NCBI RefSeq assembly: GCF_029227915.1
Contig: NC_079876.1
Span: forward strand, 13,828,001-13,888,000
DNA length: 60,000 bases
Reading direction: 5' to 3'
Origin: Hydractinia symbiolongicarpus
Lineage: Eukaryota > Cnidaria > Hydrozoa > Anthoathecata > Hydractiniidae
The first letter of the stretch is position 1, and each line of letters begins with the position of its first letter. The notes beneath the pieces were generated by a model that saw only the letters and a list, made by a program, of their open reading frames with translations, searched no databases and was not told where the DNA came from. Both the position numbers and the translations under genes were made by a program. Shown one piece after another: positions 35,501 through 45,779 of this stretch.

Positions 35501-35678
35501 GTTCAATGTTTTGTGATATTTTTTGTTTTTCCAGCCATGGCTTGATAATAAGCATACAGTATTCGGACGAGTTGTGAAGGGGATGGATGTGTGTCAGAGC
35601 ATGAGTATGGTGAGAACACATCCAAAGTCCGACAAACCGTACGATGAAATCAAGATTGTGAATATGGTGGTAAAATAA
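21822..35678 (+). CDS. PPWD1: PPWD1: WD40-repeat cyclophilin peptidyl-prolyl isomerase, 19 exons, complete
   Basis: Exons: 21822-21930, 25460-25562, 26368-26468, 26692-26787, 27161-27248, 27325-27427, 27638-27781, 28383-28457, 28543-28623, 28755-28848, 29195-29248, 29693-29736, 29902-29976, 30496-30620, 30768-30825, 31435-31517, 32637-32749, 33757-33908, 35535-35678. All are GT-AG and in phase, giving 613 aa plus stop (human 646). The N-terminus [20 protein letters not shown] is charged. WD40 repeats follow ([69 protein letters not shown]), then [14 protein letters not shown]. The C-terminal cyclophilin domain keeps [28 protein letters not shown] and [13 protein letters not shown], so the catalytic Arg and the cyclosporin-site Trp are present. 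The family is nuclear and spliceosome-associated (family knowledge). The ATG at 21822 is preferred because a second Met codon upstream is lacking. Confidence 0.95.
22319..22650. repeat. Degenerate tandem repeat, about 52-53-bp period, in PPWD1 intron 1
   Basis: A motif like aaaacatccctacgaagc recurs at about 22319, 22372, 22423, 22476, 22555 and 22607. Most steps are 51-53 bp. The units are strongly diverged. The period equals that of the array at 21304-21598, but sequence relatedness is uncertain. Confidence 0.45.
23231..24462. mobile_element. TIR DNA transposon copy 1 (TAGTGAGGGAGGGTAAT family), in PPWD1 intron 1
   Basis: The left end tatagtgagggaagg and right end taattaccctccctcaca are inverted repeats. 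The element is about 1.23 kb and is plainly homologous to 55473-56362: both share tatcacaaaactt, the acatcaataac...ttacaacaggtact block, gttttccaatgtaagcaag and tctaggtcacttggtaactt. Copy 1 carries about 350 extra bases (23559-23912) missing from copy 2. That segment begins after an acceptor-like ttttacaacag and reads in one frame as [20 protein letters not shown] and [13 protein letters not shown], perhaps a transposase relic. I cannot name the superfamily. Confidence 0.7.
24471..25411. repeat. Nested palindrome and duplication: 160-bp perfect inverted repeat plus a third copy and duplicated flanks
   Basis: The left arm 24525-24684 and right arm 24700-24859 are perfect reverse complements around a 15-base loop. 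Loop plus right arm recur as a direct copy at 25187-25364. The outer flank at 24471-24517 (tattatggtatactgatag) recurs at 25363-25411. The unique middle (24862-25186) holds a G-run at about 24908-24923 and a GC-rich patch (gggggcgcgcggggcacgcg). The layout is A, inverted B, loop, B, X, loop, B, A. It follows directly after the TIR element ending at 24462. It may be a foldback transposon, a template-switch rearrangement or an assembly artefact. Confidence 0.85.
26524..26579. repeat. (AAAT)n microsatellite
   Basis: A run of about 13 aaat/aata tetranucleotides with one g interruption, in the PPWD1 intron after the exon ending at 26468. Confidence 0.95.
31532..32310. repeat. 60-bp minisatellite, about 13 units, in the PPWD1 cyclophilin intron
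   Basis: The period is exactly 60 bp through 31561-32280. Each unit is two related 30-bp halves: one has ctttgattggtgaaatttac then atcaactgca, and the other has ctctgattggtggaatatag then taaaagtgca. Many halves keep gATTGG, the reverse of CCAAT; others have mutated it to attag. It lies in the intron (31518-32636) between two exons of the cyclophilin domain. Unit edges drift after 32230. No protein is encoded: the open frames follow the period. Confidence 0.95.
34689..35046. repeat. Interleaved direct and inverted repeats (possible MITE) in PPWD1 last intron
   Basis: A segment of about 50 bp beginning taggtgaatatttatcatag occurs at 34689 and again at 34952 in the same direction. A 45-bp segment starting gtcatattgaagaagaacta at 34789 is inverted at 35003-35046. 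A GA-rich tract (34600-34660) lies just upstream. This is probably a partially duplicated terminal-inverted-repeat element, family unknown. Confidence 0.6.
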
Positions 35679-37643
35679 TTTTCGGCGACGTAATATTGTT
35701 CAACCAGAGCGAGAAACTGCCTTTAAAGCTTTCGTTTCAACCAGTAAATCTTTGTCAGATGTCGCAAGAAGAAAATATATCACCTTTACTTTCGTACGGA
35801 GGAAATTTCGCGGCTTTGCGGGGTTTTTTTCTTAAAAGAAATGAAGAAATTACATGTCTAAATCGCTCTTTTTTATAGTGGAATTGGTTTTAATATACTT
35901 CCACTCGAATTTTACTTAAACGCAAATTTTTTCCCTTTTTTGTTAATCGCGCTTTAACTGCAATATTTTTTTCCTGCGAAAGTTAAAGGCAAAGGGATGT
36001 CGGATAATTGGACAATCGCTGATAATACATGTAATGTACAAGTGGTGATGTAATCTTCATCATGTTATCTGCGTACCCCGGTTTTTCCTGTTGCTGAAAA
36101 TATAAAAATAGACTTATTTACCCTTACTCGGTTTATACGAATTTTATAAACACTTTTAAAAGATAAAAAATATTCATCGTTGACTTATTCTTTTGAAAAA
36201 GCCTGAATTACCGCAATACTGTAATATGGATACTTTAAAAAACTGACGAAACATGAAAGTGTAAACAAGAAGATACCAGGATGACCACACCTAAACAACT
36301 GCAATTCTAAAATAACTGAATTTCTTTGTACTGGCATTCATATTTTTCAAGATATGAGAGATCGAAAAACCCAGGAGACGAGGGTGCCTTTAATCAAAAA
36401 ACCTTAGAAACAAACAAAACCAGGAATTCAGCCTTTAGAGCACCAACCCCGTTGCCATGGCATTTTTCCTTTATATTAATTTTAGCGGTCTAATAAGAGA
36501 TTCTGGGGACAAGCATGCTTTGACACAAAAGTTACCAACTTGGTTCCCAGGGCTTTTTTACTCATCCGGCGCTGCGGTCATTAATAGGTCTGACGAATGT
36601 TCGTCTCGACGTCCGATATGCGAAAAGAGACAGCAGATCCTGGAATCGAGGTCGAAATGTTACTAGACCGTTTTTCGGCAATCTGGTGCTGAACGGAAAA
36701 AATAACGCTTTTTTACACTGGACACGGAACATTAGAAAAAGAGTTATTTAAAAGCTTTATCTTTAGAACCGCTGACTTATGACTAAGCTAAGTTGAACAG
36801 TTTGTGCTGTGTTATGAAGAATACAAGGTGCTTTGTGATAATGCGTCTGATAATGGCACATACTCTAATCACTTTTAATACACGCTATTTTACAAGAATA
36901 TGCTTTGTAAGAATATCAGACTGGGATTTCAGGTTAAAAACAACAAGTCTTATTCGTTTTTATTCTTTAAAACAAGAGAAGTGATAATAATGACCAGCCT
37001 GGTTAAAATGTTAGTATTCTAATAAAAAAACGCGCATGTGGATTATTCTGTGCGCGGCAGTTATTTATTCTTACTTAATTGCGTAAACCAACACAACATT
37101 TGCTTTTTAGGTTAAAAATATGGTTAGTCGTCCACGTTATACTTCCTCACCATTATTTTATGGCGTACATTTTAGAAAAGGCTTATCCGAAACAAATTTT
37201 CTCCAACCGCTAAAGTGTTTTGTCAAGTCTACAGGCTAATTTATAAAATCAGATCAGGAAGGAGACTCTTCCCCCGCGTCATCAGTGGCTTATAACTAAC
37301 AATTTTTGCAAATGTTTAGTATGTTAGGCATGGTTTTTATTAGTGTCGATTGTAAACAACAAAATAACCCAAACTATTAATTTGTAAATTGAAAAATACG
37401 GACCGAATCATAATTAATAAGACGTACAATTCTTATTGGAATTTGTTTTAACTCAAATTAATAGTAATAACAATCTTGTCATAAAATGTCCTTTCAAAGA
37501 GAGGAAACCAGGCAGTTTCGTTGTCGCACGTATCAAAACATGTTGGGCCATCGAGTAAAATCATCGTGTTTTGCTTGTTGGAGCTGTTTGATTGGATTTT
37601 GAAATCGTGCTGCCATCTTTTCATTGGCTCGTTTGTGTTTTAG
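35679..37643. other. PPWD1-calreticulin intergenic region
   Basis: About 2 kb. The first part should contain the PPWD1 3' untranslated region, but no polyadenylation signal was chosen. Near 36360-36510 lies a dispersed repeat (cccaggagacgaggg and accccgttgccatggcat) related to the one at 49230-49350. No gene was recognised. Confidence 0.4.
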
Positions 37644-37662
37644 CCAATCGTAGCAGACCACG
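37644..37662 (+). promoter_or_regulatory. ER stress response element (ERSE), CCAAT-N9-CCACG
   Basis: CCAAT at 37644-37648 and CCACG at 37658-37662 are separated by exactly nine bases, an exact match to the ERSE consensus. It lies 142-124 bases upstream of the calreticulin ATG at 37790. In vertebrates ERSEs bind NF-Y (CCAAT half) and ATF6/XBP1 (CCACG half) and drive ER chaperone genes, including calreticulin, in the unfolded protein response (established). Further ATTGG/CCAAT-type boxes are at 37590-37594 and 37623-37627. Function here is inferred. Confidence 0.8.
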
Positions 37663-37789
37663 CAGATAGGTTTTTGCCGTCACAGGCTCCAAATTTGAAA
37701 CTATGTAAACATCAAGTCGAATATTCTTTAGCAAGTACCTTGCAAGCATCACAGAAGCGTGGAGAGGAAGAACAGAATTTAGAATTATT

Positions 37790-40678
37790 ATGGACTTTAG
37801 AATTGGTTTAGTGCTGCTATTTGTGGCTATAGTTCAATGTACTATCCATTATAAAGAAACTTTTGACGGTATGCACCTTATCTTTGATAATCTGTTAGGT
37901 CTTATCTTGGAAACGAGCTCTGCTAGCCTAATTGCAGACTAGTATTACAACTTAGAGCTATTTGTACGATTTGTTCTACAAATCAAATAAAAAAAGCGAA
38001 TGGTTTTTCAGTTAGCCTTACATACTTCAGGTCAGGTAATCAATTTGACATAAAAAGTGTTCTTTGGGAACTAAATTTAGCTAGCAGAACTTATTTTTGC
38101 GATTGGATCATTTTCAAAGCGCCCTTTTTTTTTTTAGTTTTGCATCATTGTAGATTATTTCAAGGTTTAAGAGGCTAATAGTGTTTATTTCCATTTTCAT
38201 GTGACTTTTAATGTTAGGTTATTCAAAAAAAATCAATGTTTTGTTAATAAAAGTTTAACTATTAGTTTTGTAAAAATTTCTCCCCTTAGTGTTATATTAA
38301 ATTAGTTTTCTAAATTCCAAGTATGCCTTGTAAGCAAAAATTTTTTATTCTAGATGATTCTTGGGAGAAAAGATGGGTTTATTCCACTGATAAAGGAGCT
38401 GATTCGGCAAAATTCAAGTTAACTGCTGGTAAATTTTATGGAGACGAAAAGAGAGACCAGGGTATTCAAACATCACAAGATGCAAAATTTTATCAAATTT
38501 CATCAAAAATTGAAACTCCTTTCTCAAATGAAGGAAAACCACTTGTAATCCAGTACCAAGTTAAACATGAACAAAATATTGATTGTGGTGGTGGTTACAT
38601 AAAACTTTTCCCTTCCAATATTAATCAAGAAAAAATGAATGGGGATTCCCCATACAACGTCATGTTTGGCCCAGATATTTGCGGTCCAGGAACCAAAAAA
38701 GTTCATGTCATCTTTAACTACAAGGGAAAGAATCTTCTAACAAAAAAAGACATCAGGTTTGTTTTTTTTGCATCAAATTTGTGTTTTTATGCAAGTTGCA
38801 GAGTGACCTTATGGAGATAATACATAAATGAAACATTTACCCTTAAACTTTTCTGCCTGTTTGTCTGAATTAAAACAGAAATTTTGTAAATGTGTTACAT
38901 ACTTATTGTGGCGCCGTAGATTAGTGGTTATAGCTTTCGTAGTCTATGCGGGAAACCAAGGATCAAATCCTCTTCATGGCGATTCAACATGGGCGAGTGA
39001 ATGTTACCACAGGCCCGGGTTAATCCAAGCTATGTGAGGGAAATTGGGAAGATGGTACACTGTGAGCCATTGGATGTTTAGATAGATAGATGTGCATATT
39101 TTACATGGCTAGTGAGAGTTGTTTAGTAGAGCGTGGGCCTTAATTGGGTCTGCGTAGCTAAAAATGAGCATTAAATCCTCTAGGACTCTCTAAGCCATGG
39201 CCCCTCCTGGAAATAATAGTCACAGTATATCTCTCGATATTTGTGAGGCTAGCCATGTAAAATATGCACATTATCTATCTATTAATTTACATAACACAAA
39301 AAGTGGAGATACTGTGTTAAGGTTGCAACATCTGAAAACTGATTATATATTATTTTTGTACAGATGTAAGGATGATGAGATGAACCATTTATACACATTA
39401 ATTTTAAATCCTGATAACACATATGAGGTACGCATTGATGGTTCAAAGGTAGAGTCTGGCTCGTTAGAAGCTGATTGGGACTTTTTAGAGCCGAAAAAAA
39501 TTAAAGATCCAGAAGCTAAGAAACCTGACGACTGGGTAGATAATGCAAAAATGGATGATCCAGAAGATAAAAAACCAGAAGATTACGACAAACCAGAATT
39601 GATCCCTGACCCAGATGCAAAGAAACCTGAAGACTGGGATGATGAGGAAGACGGTGAATGGGAACCACCAATGATCAACAACCCCGAATATAAGGTTTGT
39701 TTGTAATTTTTGTTATATCCATAATGTTCACCCAGAGAGGGAAGGATGAGGGTCATATAATAATAAATGAAAGTTCAGGGTTGGGTCTATTTACAGTGTT
39801 TGATTTTTGTGGAGTGTCGTCTGAAATACGTAAGTACAAGTGGTATGCAAAACGCCAACATTAATATTTTCTTTTCGACATAGGGTGAATGGAAGCCAAA
39901 ACAAATTGACAATCCTGCATACAAAGGAGAATGGGTCCACCCAGAAATTGATAACCCAGCTTATGTAGCAGACAAGGACCTATACAAATATCCAGACAAT
40001 GCTTTCGTTGGATTTGAGTTATGGCAGGTATGTTACCAGTTAAATAATTAATGCGATTCTGGGTGCCTCAGTATTTTTGTCAGTCTAAACATTTGCACGT
40101 GCTTTTCAGGTCAAATCTGGTACCATCTTTGATAACATCATTGTGACCGACGATGTTGCAGAGGCGGAAGCATTTGCTAAGGAAACATTTGAAAAAACGA
40201 AAGAAGAGGAAAAAGCAATGAAAGAAAAATTAGATGAAGAAGAAAGGAAGAAACAAGAAGAAGAGGATGCTAAACGTAAGAAGGAAGAGGAAGAAAAAGA
40301 AAAGAAAGAGGATGATAAAGATGATGAGGAGGAAGAAGAGGTAAATTATTTGAAACCTTACAGATATTTTCATGTTGTTGATAGTAAGAGTTAAGCTATT
40401 CAATAACCATCACAAAAGTTTTTTTTGTATAAAAAAGTGTACCTGTTCTTTTTATCACCAGTATAATGACCAGTAATTAAATCCAAAATTTTGTTAAAAT
40501 TGTTACAATCACGACATTTAGTGACATTTTGTCCCTGCGCAATGTTAACGAAGTTAAGGGTGATACATACATCTCATGTATGTACCGTTTTTCTTTATAG
40601 GAGGAAGAAGAAGAACCTAGTGAAGACAAAAAGACCGAAGATTCAACAGAAGAAAAAGAAGTGAAAGACGAACTATAA
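37790..40678 (+). CDS. CALR: Calreticulin, 6 exons, complete, KDEL terminus
   Basis: Exons 37790-37868, 38354-38756, 39364-39694, 39884-40027, 40110-40340 and 40601-40678 join in phase to 421 aa. Residues 1-17 (MDFRIGLVLLFVAIVQC) form a signal peptide. The globular N-domain holds KFYGDEKRDQGIQTSQDAKF, VKHEQNIDCGGGYIKLFP and NVMFGPDICGPGTKKVHVIF, including two cysteines expected to pair. The P-domain has three type-1 repeats (IKDPEAKKPDDW, MDDPEDKKPEDY, IPDPDAKKPEDW; the second has Tyr for Trp) and three type-2 repeats (GEWEPPMINNPEY, GEWKPKQIDNPAY, GEWVHPEIDNPAY). The C-terminal tail is Glu/Lys/Asp-rich for calcium storage and ends KDEL for ER retrieval. There is no membrane segment, so this is calreticulin rather than calnexin. 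An ERSE lies upstream. Confidence 0.97.
38905..39222 (+). mobile_element. tRNA-derived SINE in calreticulin intron 2
   Basis: The head has a Pol III box A-like sequence (tagattagtggtta, 38917-38930) and a box B (gatcaaatc, 38961-38969) matching GWTCRANNC, spaced as in a tRNA gene. There is no tRNA cloverleaf with an anticodon stem. A non-tRNA body follows and ends near ggcccctcctggaaataata. It inserts in sense orientation between exons 2 and 3. Confidence 0.6.
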
Positions 40679-42058
40679 TAAGCAAATAGTTATAGGATGA
40701 ATTTTTACAATTTTTAGAACATAGTTTTACGAAATATCTTAAATCAAGACGCATCAGATAACTTATTTGAATCACGTTTTAGTTTCGTCGTCGTAGTAGT
40801 TTTGTCGTCTTTGTCACCTGTGTATGTTTCAATGTGCTTGTATTTATAAAATAATTCCGTTCTGTACACCTTTTCACAAAGAAAAACAAAATAGACCAAA
40901 CAATTTCGTTTTACTTGTACATCCCTTTTTTAAACAATATTAATACGGTCTGGAAAATGGAGAATTTTTCTTACATTTAAAGGAGAGGCCACCAAAAAAC
41001 TATTTTGTGACAGCCAAGTTTTCACCTAGAGAAATATTTCTAAATCCTAAAATCTGCTAAGATAACTACTATAACATACCAAATAAAAAACTATATTCAC
41101 TATATTCTTTTACTTATGATAACCATGAATATTTTACGTACTATATTAGTAACAGCTTTTTATAACCTTCGTTTAAACTTCTTTGAACTAAAAAATATCT
41201 GTCAAAACCAACAACAATATTTCTTCATGTTTTAGTCCCTTTTCCACGACATATTACCAACTTCGAACGATAAAGTTTTTTTTTCATGAGATGGTGCCAA
41301 ATTTAAATATATAGACCGGTAACCTTCAACAACAAATCGAACATGCAATGTGTTGTTCAACATTTTTCCCATTTTGATCTTCAAGTTTTTCTTATTAAAT
41401 CACCTTGTGTACATTGACTCCGTGACCATCACAATAAATAGAAAGTATCCCATTGTTTTTTAATTTAGTCACCCGTTTGACAAATGCGTGAAAATACTCA
41501 ATTATAAATAAATCAGCACTCACAAAAATGTAAACAAAATGATCTATGGTTTATAGTTATAGTTTATGGAGCAAGCCAATCAGTCTGGTCTTTAAAATCA
41601 ACACTTATCATAAACCTTCATTCCGCCGCCGCAGCGCAGTTCGCCTCTCCTTTAATGGAAGCCGTTCATGATTCTCTTCTCATTGAAATTTTTGTTCTTT
41701 GTTGAATTTGTATCTTTTCCAAAAATATTATTTTCCTTTTTAGGGATGCGGGGTAATAATTCACGAGGCACCTGGCGGGAATAAACAAAACAGAAAAAGT
41801 TTCTGCTGCAGGCTTCCTCCCCTAAAGGAAAATCTCTCTGATCAACTCGAAAATTAGTTATCGAACTGTAAACATTAAACTTCTATCTGACATAATCAGT
41901 TTTGTTTTACTAGCTTAGAAGGTTCAAATTGGTGTTATGAAACGTTTCCTTTAACCTTTCAGGGTTAGTGGCAGCAAGAAGGCTTGGATAATATTAGGCT
42001 AACGTTGTCCCCGAGATAAAAAAAAAAAACGTAAAAAGGTCTCGGGACGATGTTAATA
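40679..42058. other. Downstream of calreticulin, no gene recognised
   Basis: This should include the calreticulin 3' untranslated region: AATAAA-like sequences occur (about 41083, ccaaataaaaaac), but no site was fixed. The rest is AT-rich with no open frame of note. Confidence 0.4.
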
Positions 42059-42341
42059 TAAGGGGGATTTTCACGAAGCGAATTGAACGGCGAATTCGCT
42101 TTTTAATTTTCACGACAAAATAAATTAGACGTCAAATTCATTGTTTACATTGATTAACTGCGTTCTGATTGGTTGAAAACTATCAGTGAAACCTTTAGCC
42201 TCAAAAAAGTAGGAACTGTTTCTACCTTTCAGCGAAGCGAGTATTTGGATGCAAAATCATAACAAACAAAACTGCGCATGCTCAGATACAATTCGCCGTC
42301 GAATTCGCCGCTCAATTCGCTTCGTGACCTCCCCCCCTTAA
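42059..42341. mobile_element. MITE, about 283 bp, TAAGGGGG termini
   Basis: The left end (taagggggattttcacgaag then cgaattgaacggcgaattcg) is the inverse of the right end (cgaattcgccgctcaattcg then cttcgtgacc and a C-run ending ccctta). Imperfect arms of about 40 bp surround a non-coding core. A separate small hairpin (cccgaga...tctcggga) precedes it at 42010-42046. Confidence 0.8.
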
Positions 42342-43063
42342 GGCTTAAAAGAACGCTAGACTTATGACGCAACCCTATAATTTACTCCAAAATATTAAAA
42401 TTAAAAAATTTACGGGGTGAAAAATTGTCACTGCGTAGGAAAACCACGTTCCAATAAACTTTTTCGCATTTGACATTAAAAAGACGCAATAAAATTTTTC
42501 GCGCCTACTCCATGGCCCTGGAAGGAGAATGAATGCATATCATCTAGAAGGGTAGATATAATATAATTTGCTCGACACCGTGTGCTAGAGTTTTCGGACA
42601 AGTGTCCCCTTTCTACAGGCGAAGAGTCGCTAGACATCATATTAATAGTCGAAGTAAACGCTGTTTTTTAGAACCAGTAAGACCTAAGACCTGGTCTTAT
42701 TTTTTGGCTTAATTTTCTCTGCCTGATTTTTTCTTATTTTCTACCCAGTAATACCAACACATTACATAATTTAACGTTTTTTTGTTCTTATTTATAAAAA
42801 GCGTTTTTGTAGCTGATGCAACCTTATAATAATGTCCATAAACAATCGCTTTAATATGAATGTCGCAGATATTGTGGGTGAGAAATATCGAGCGCCGCTT
42901 GAGAGAATTGGTATGGTGGATTACTCTTATTTAGGGAAAGTTATTCTCAGATTTATAATCGATGATTCTTGTAAAAGTTGATGCTTGTGTTCTTATAAAA
43001 TGTTTTTTAGAATCAAAAAGCGAGAGTTAAATTATAGTATTTCTGGTTGCAGGTTTGTCAGAA

Positions 43064-43428
43064 AACAAACCCAATCACAAATGGAGAAAACAAACCCAAT
43101 CACAAATGCAAAAAAACAAACCCAATCACAATGTAGAAAACAAACCCAATCACAAATGCAGAAAAACAAACCCAATCACAATGCAGAAAACAAACCCAAT
43201 CACAAATGCAGAAAAACAAACCCAATCACAATGCAGAAAACAAACCCAATCACAAATGCAGAAAAACAAACCCAATCACAATGCAGAAAACAAACCCAAT
43301 CACAAATGCAGAAAAACAAACCCAATCACAATGCAGAAAACAAACCCAATCACAATGCAGAAAACAAACCCAATCACAAATGCAGAAAACAAACCTAATT
43401 ACAATGCAGAAAAACAAACCTAATAAAT
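43064..43428. repeat. 24-25-bp tandem repeat (CAAACCCAATCACAAATGCA)
   Basis: About 15 units alternate between aaaacaaacccaatcaca and aaaaacaaacccaatcaca, joined by atgcag or aatgcag. Because units of 24 and 25 bp alternate, open frames persist in more than one register (KPNHNAEN-like and QTQSQCRK-like). These are by-products, not genes. Confidence 0.93.
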
Positions 43429-44126
43429 TTATAATTTTAGTTGCTTAGATTCCCACCCAGAATTAGTTTTGCCATCGGTTTCTGCATCTTCACCAATGTA
43501 CCGATTTTGCTACCACATAACAATCTTTTACCATGCTATATTGAGCCTATAAAAGACAGAGCCGTTGGCAACCTTTTCAATTTTGTAATGACTTCATTCA
43601 CAGTCGTGAACACTCCACCTGTTTCAGCACAAGGTAAAAAAAAGAAGAAAGCTGTCACTTTAGGACTGTAGGAAATAACGATATTAGAGAAACTTTTAGC
43701 ATGGAAAAAAGAAAGAAACAAGCAAAAATCCGAGATACTTTTACGCCTCTAACTTTTGATCGCATATAATTTTGTAACAGCATGTTGTATCTTGTGTACA
43801 ACAATCGATATACGTTCTGTTTGTAAATGTGTTATTGATGCTTTTTATCTGAATCTAAGTAATCATAATACACAACAATAGATTGTGATTTATTTAAACT
43901 AATAACCGCCGTATGAAATTTCATTTCGTGAAATCTTCATAAAGTCTACAGATTAATACCGTATTTTCAAATCTGTTTTATCTACTTTAATGCTCGGTCG
44001 AAGACCTATAATGGCCTTTTCAATCTGCTGGCTCGACAAACCGGATGTGTATTTTTGCAACTTCATGTATTTGGTATGTCTATAAGTATCTTTTCAATAC
44101 TACGTAGACTATGAGTGTCACCTTGA

Positions 44127-45105
44127 ATGCCGACGGTGAGAATATCGGTGACCAAAAAAAAACGGGATGTGAATCAAACAAAACAAGAGGACGTGCGTCG
44201 TACAGCTAAGAAGGAAGTGAGTCCAATGTGTGAACTCGAAAAAAGTGATGGGAACCATAGCCGTAAGAGAAATGGTAAAAATGAGGTTCTTTCTAAAAAT
44301 CGTGGAAAATCAAAGAAAGAAAGAAGAAGAATAGCAAGAAAATGAAAAAGAGATCTTGTCCTTCTTTAACCAGCTCATCCTTGTCATCCAATAGCTCATC
44401 ATCTTTGATGATACAGACTTTGAGAATCCAAGTAATAAAACACCAAGATAAAAGAGGGAAAGCATTGGTAGCTTCCTAAAAATATGAAAAACTATGTCAA
44501 TGATACTTTGACATCCAACGTGGATAACGAGGTTCTAAAGGATTCAATTTTAGCTGAACCCCTAGTCCCTGACAACATTAGGGACCCCGAAATACTGGAT
44601 TCCTACATGAAAGATATCCTTTTTGAAAGGGGATTGGGGCTTGTGATCAAGCATGACAAGGGCCTCAATAGCTAGCAAAGCGTGTTGAACGCTCCACACT
44701 AACTAGTGTTTGGGGCGAAATTATTAGTGCGAGGGACAATCCAGGGGAAAGTAAACTGGTTCTGCCAGATGTACTCAGAAATATAAAACAGTGCAGTACT
44801 ATGTCTTGCATTCACTATACAAAAAAGCTAAGAAAGTCAAGTCAGTGTTGAAAGAAAATATGTAGACCTTGTCACAGGTTGGCGCATTGTTTGGGATTTC
44901 TTTCGAGAAACACCTCAGTTAAAATGGTTGCGGCAAGGTAACAATGTGTTTTAGCAGCAACAGAACCCTTTCGAAGGAACCCGAGGCGAAGTAGTTTTAA
45001 CCAGCAGGGACATTTCTACCGTTCAAATTCCTCTTTAAGGTCCGGAGTATACACCAACAGCAACAACATCAAAAGAGATATCTATCAACTTTTAACACAA
45101 AGAGG
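44127..45105 (+). pseudogene. Decayed DIRS-like retroelement gag region
   Basis: Fragments in changing frames read KNYVNDTLTSNVDNEVLKD, VPDNIRDPEILDSYMKDILF, GLGLVIKHDKGLNS and, near the end, SFNQQGHFYRSNSSLRSGVY. A basic Lys/Arg-rich frame precedes them (44127-44342). The pattern (DP-x-LESYM-x2-LL, then K-x-DK-x-L, and a Gln/Arg/Ser-rich tail) resembles gag-like proteins of cnidarian DIRS-type retroelements as I remember them. Stops at 44343 and 44673 and later ones break the frame. No reverse transcriptase or tyrosine recombinase was seen nearby. Confidence 0.45.
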
Positions 45106-45779
45106 TGAGCAATTTATCTCATTTGTTTTCAATATTACTCTGTACGATATACGATATTAATCCGTGGATCTTATGAAGATTTCACGAAACGCACATAAAA
45201 TTCTGTAATTTCTGTGTAACTTGTGTTTTATTAACCTGTTCGCGCTCCATTGTATTTGCGACACATCATCCGACAATCACAAATGTTATAAGGAACATGG
45301 TACTTTTGTTTCTATGAAGGAATAACAACTGATTTAATATGCAATTTTGAGTATTCTTGCCTACTTATTTTTTATTGTTTGAGATTGTTATTGAAGAAAA
45401 AAACAAAATTTGCCTAATCAAGGCTTTTATTCAGTCCTCCATGTAGGTCATTTTTAAAAAACACATCTTAAATGAAGAAAATAATTGTATTTTTCTGACG
45501 TGTGTAAGCATTTTTCAAAAATTATGTAAAAATTTAGGACTTACTGGCTAGCAACCTTCCAGAGTAACACAATAAACACGAATAAAAATTGAAAATTAAA
45601 GAAGAATTTTTTTAACTCAAGCTAACTTGATTTCACGTGTTTATAAAAAATAGTCCTTAAAGTCCGTGGACAAATATACGGGTCCGTCCTTTATATATTG
45701 CATTTTGTGTTACCATAGCACTACTTTTTCTGGAATACGATTTATAAAGAGAAAAAGCTTAAGAGGGATTCTTCTTATG
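45106..45779. other. Intergenic, nothing recognised
   Basis: AT-rich sequence between the gag-like relic and the transporter pseudogene, with no domain, repeat or RNA gene visible. Confidence 0.4.

Noticed and set aside
36457-36666. 69-codon open frame between PPWD1 and calreticulin
   Set aside because: It lies on a dispersed repeat shared with 49230-49350 and has no domain.
43064-43428. Repetitive protein gene (KPNHNAEN repeats)
   Set aside because: Open in several registers, no conserved start or splice context; a by-product of the tandem repeat.
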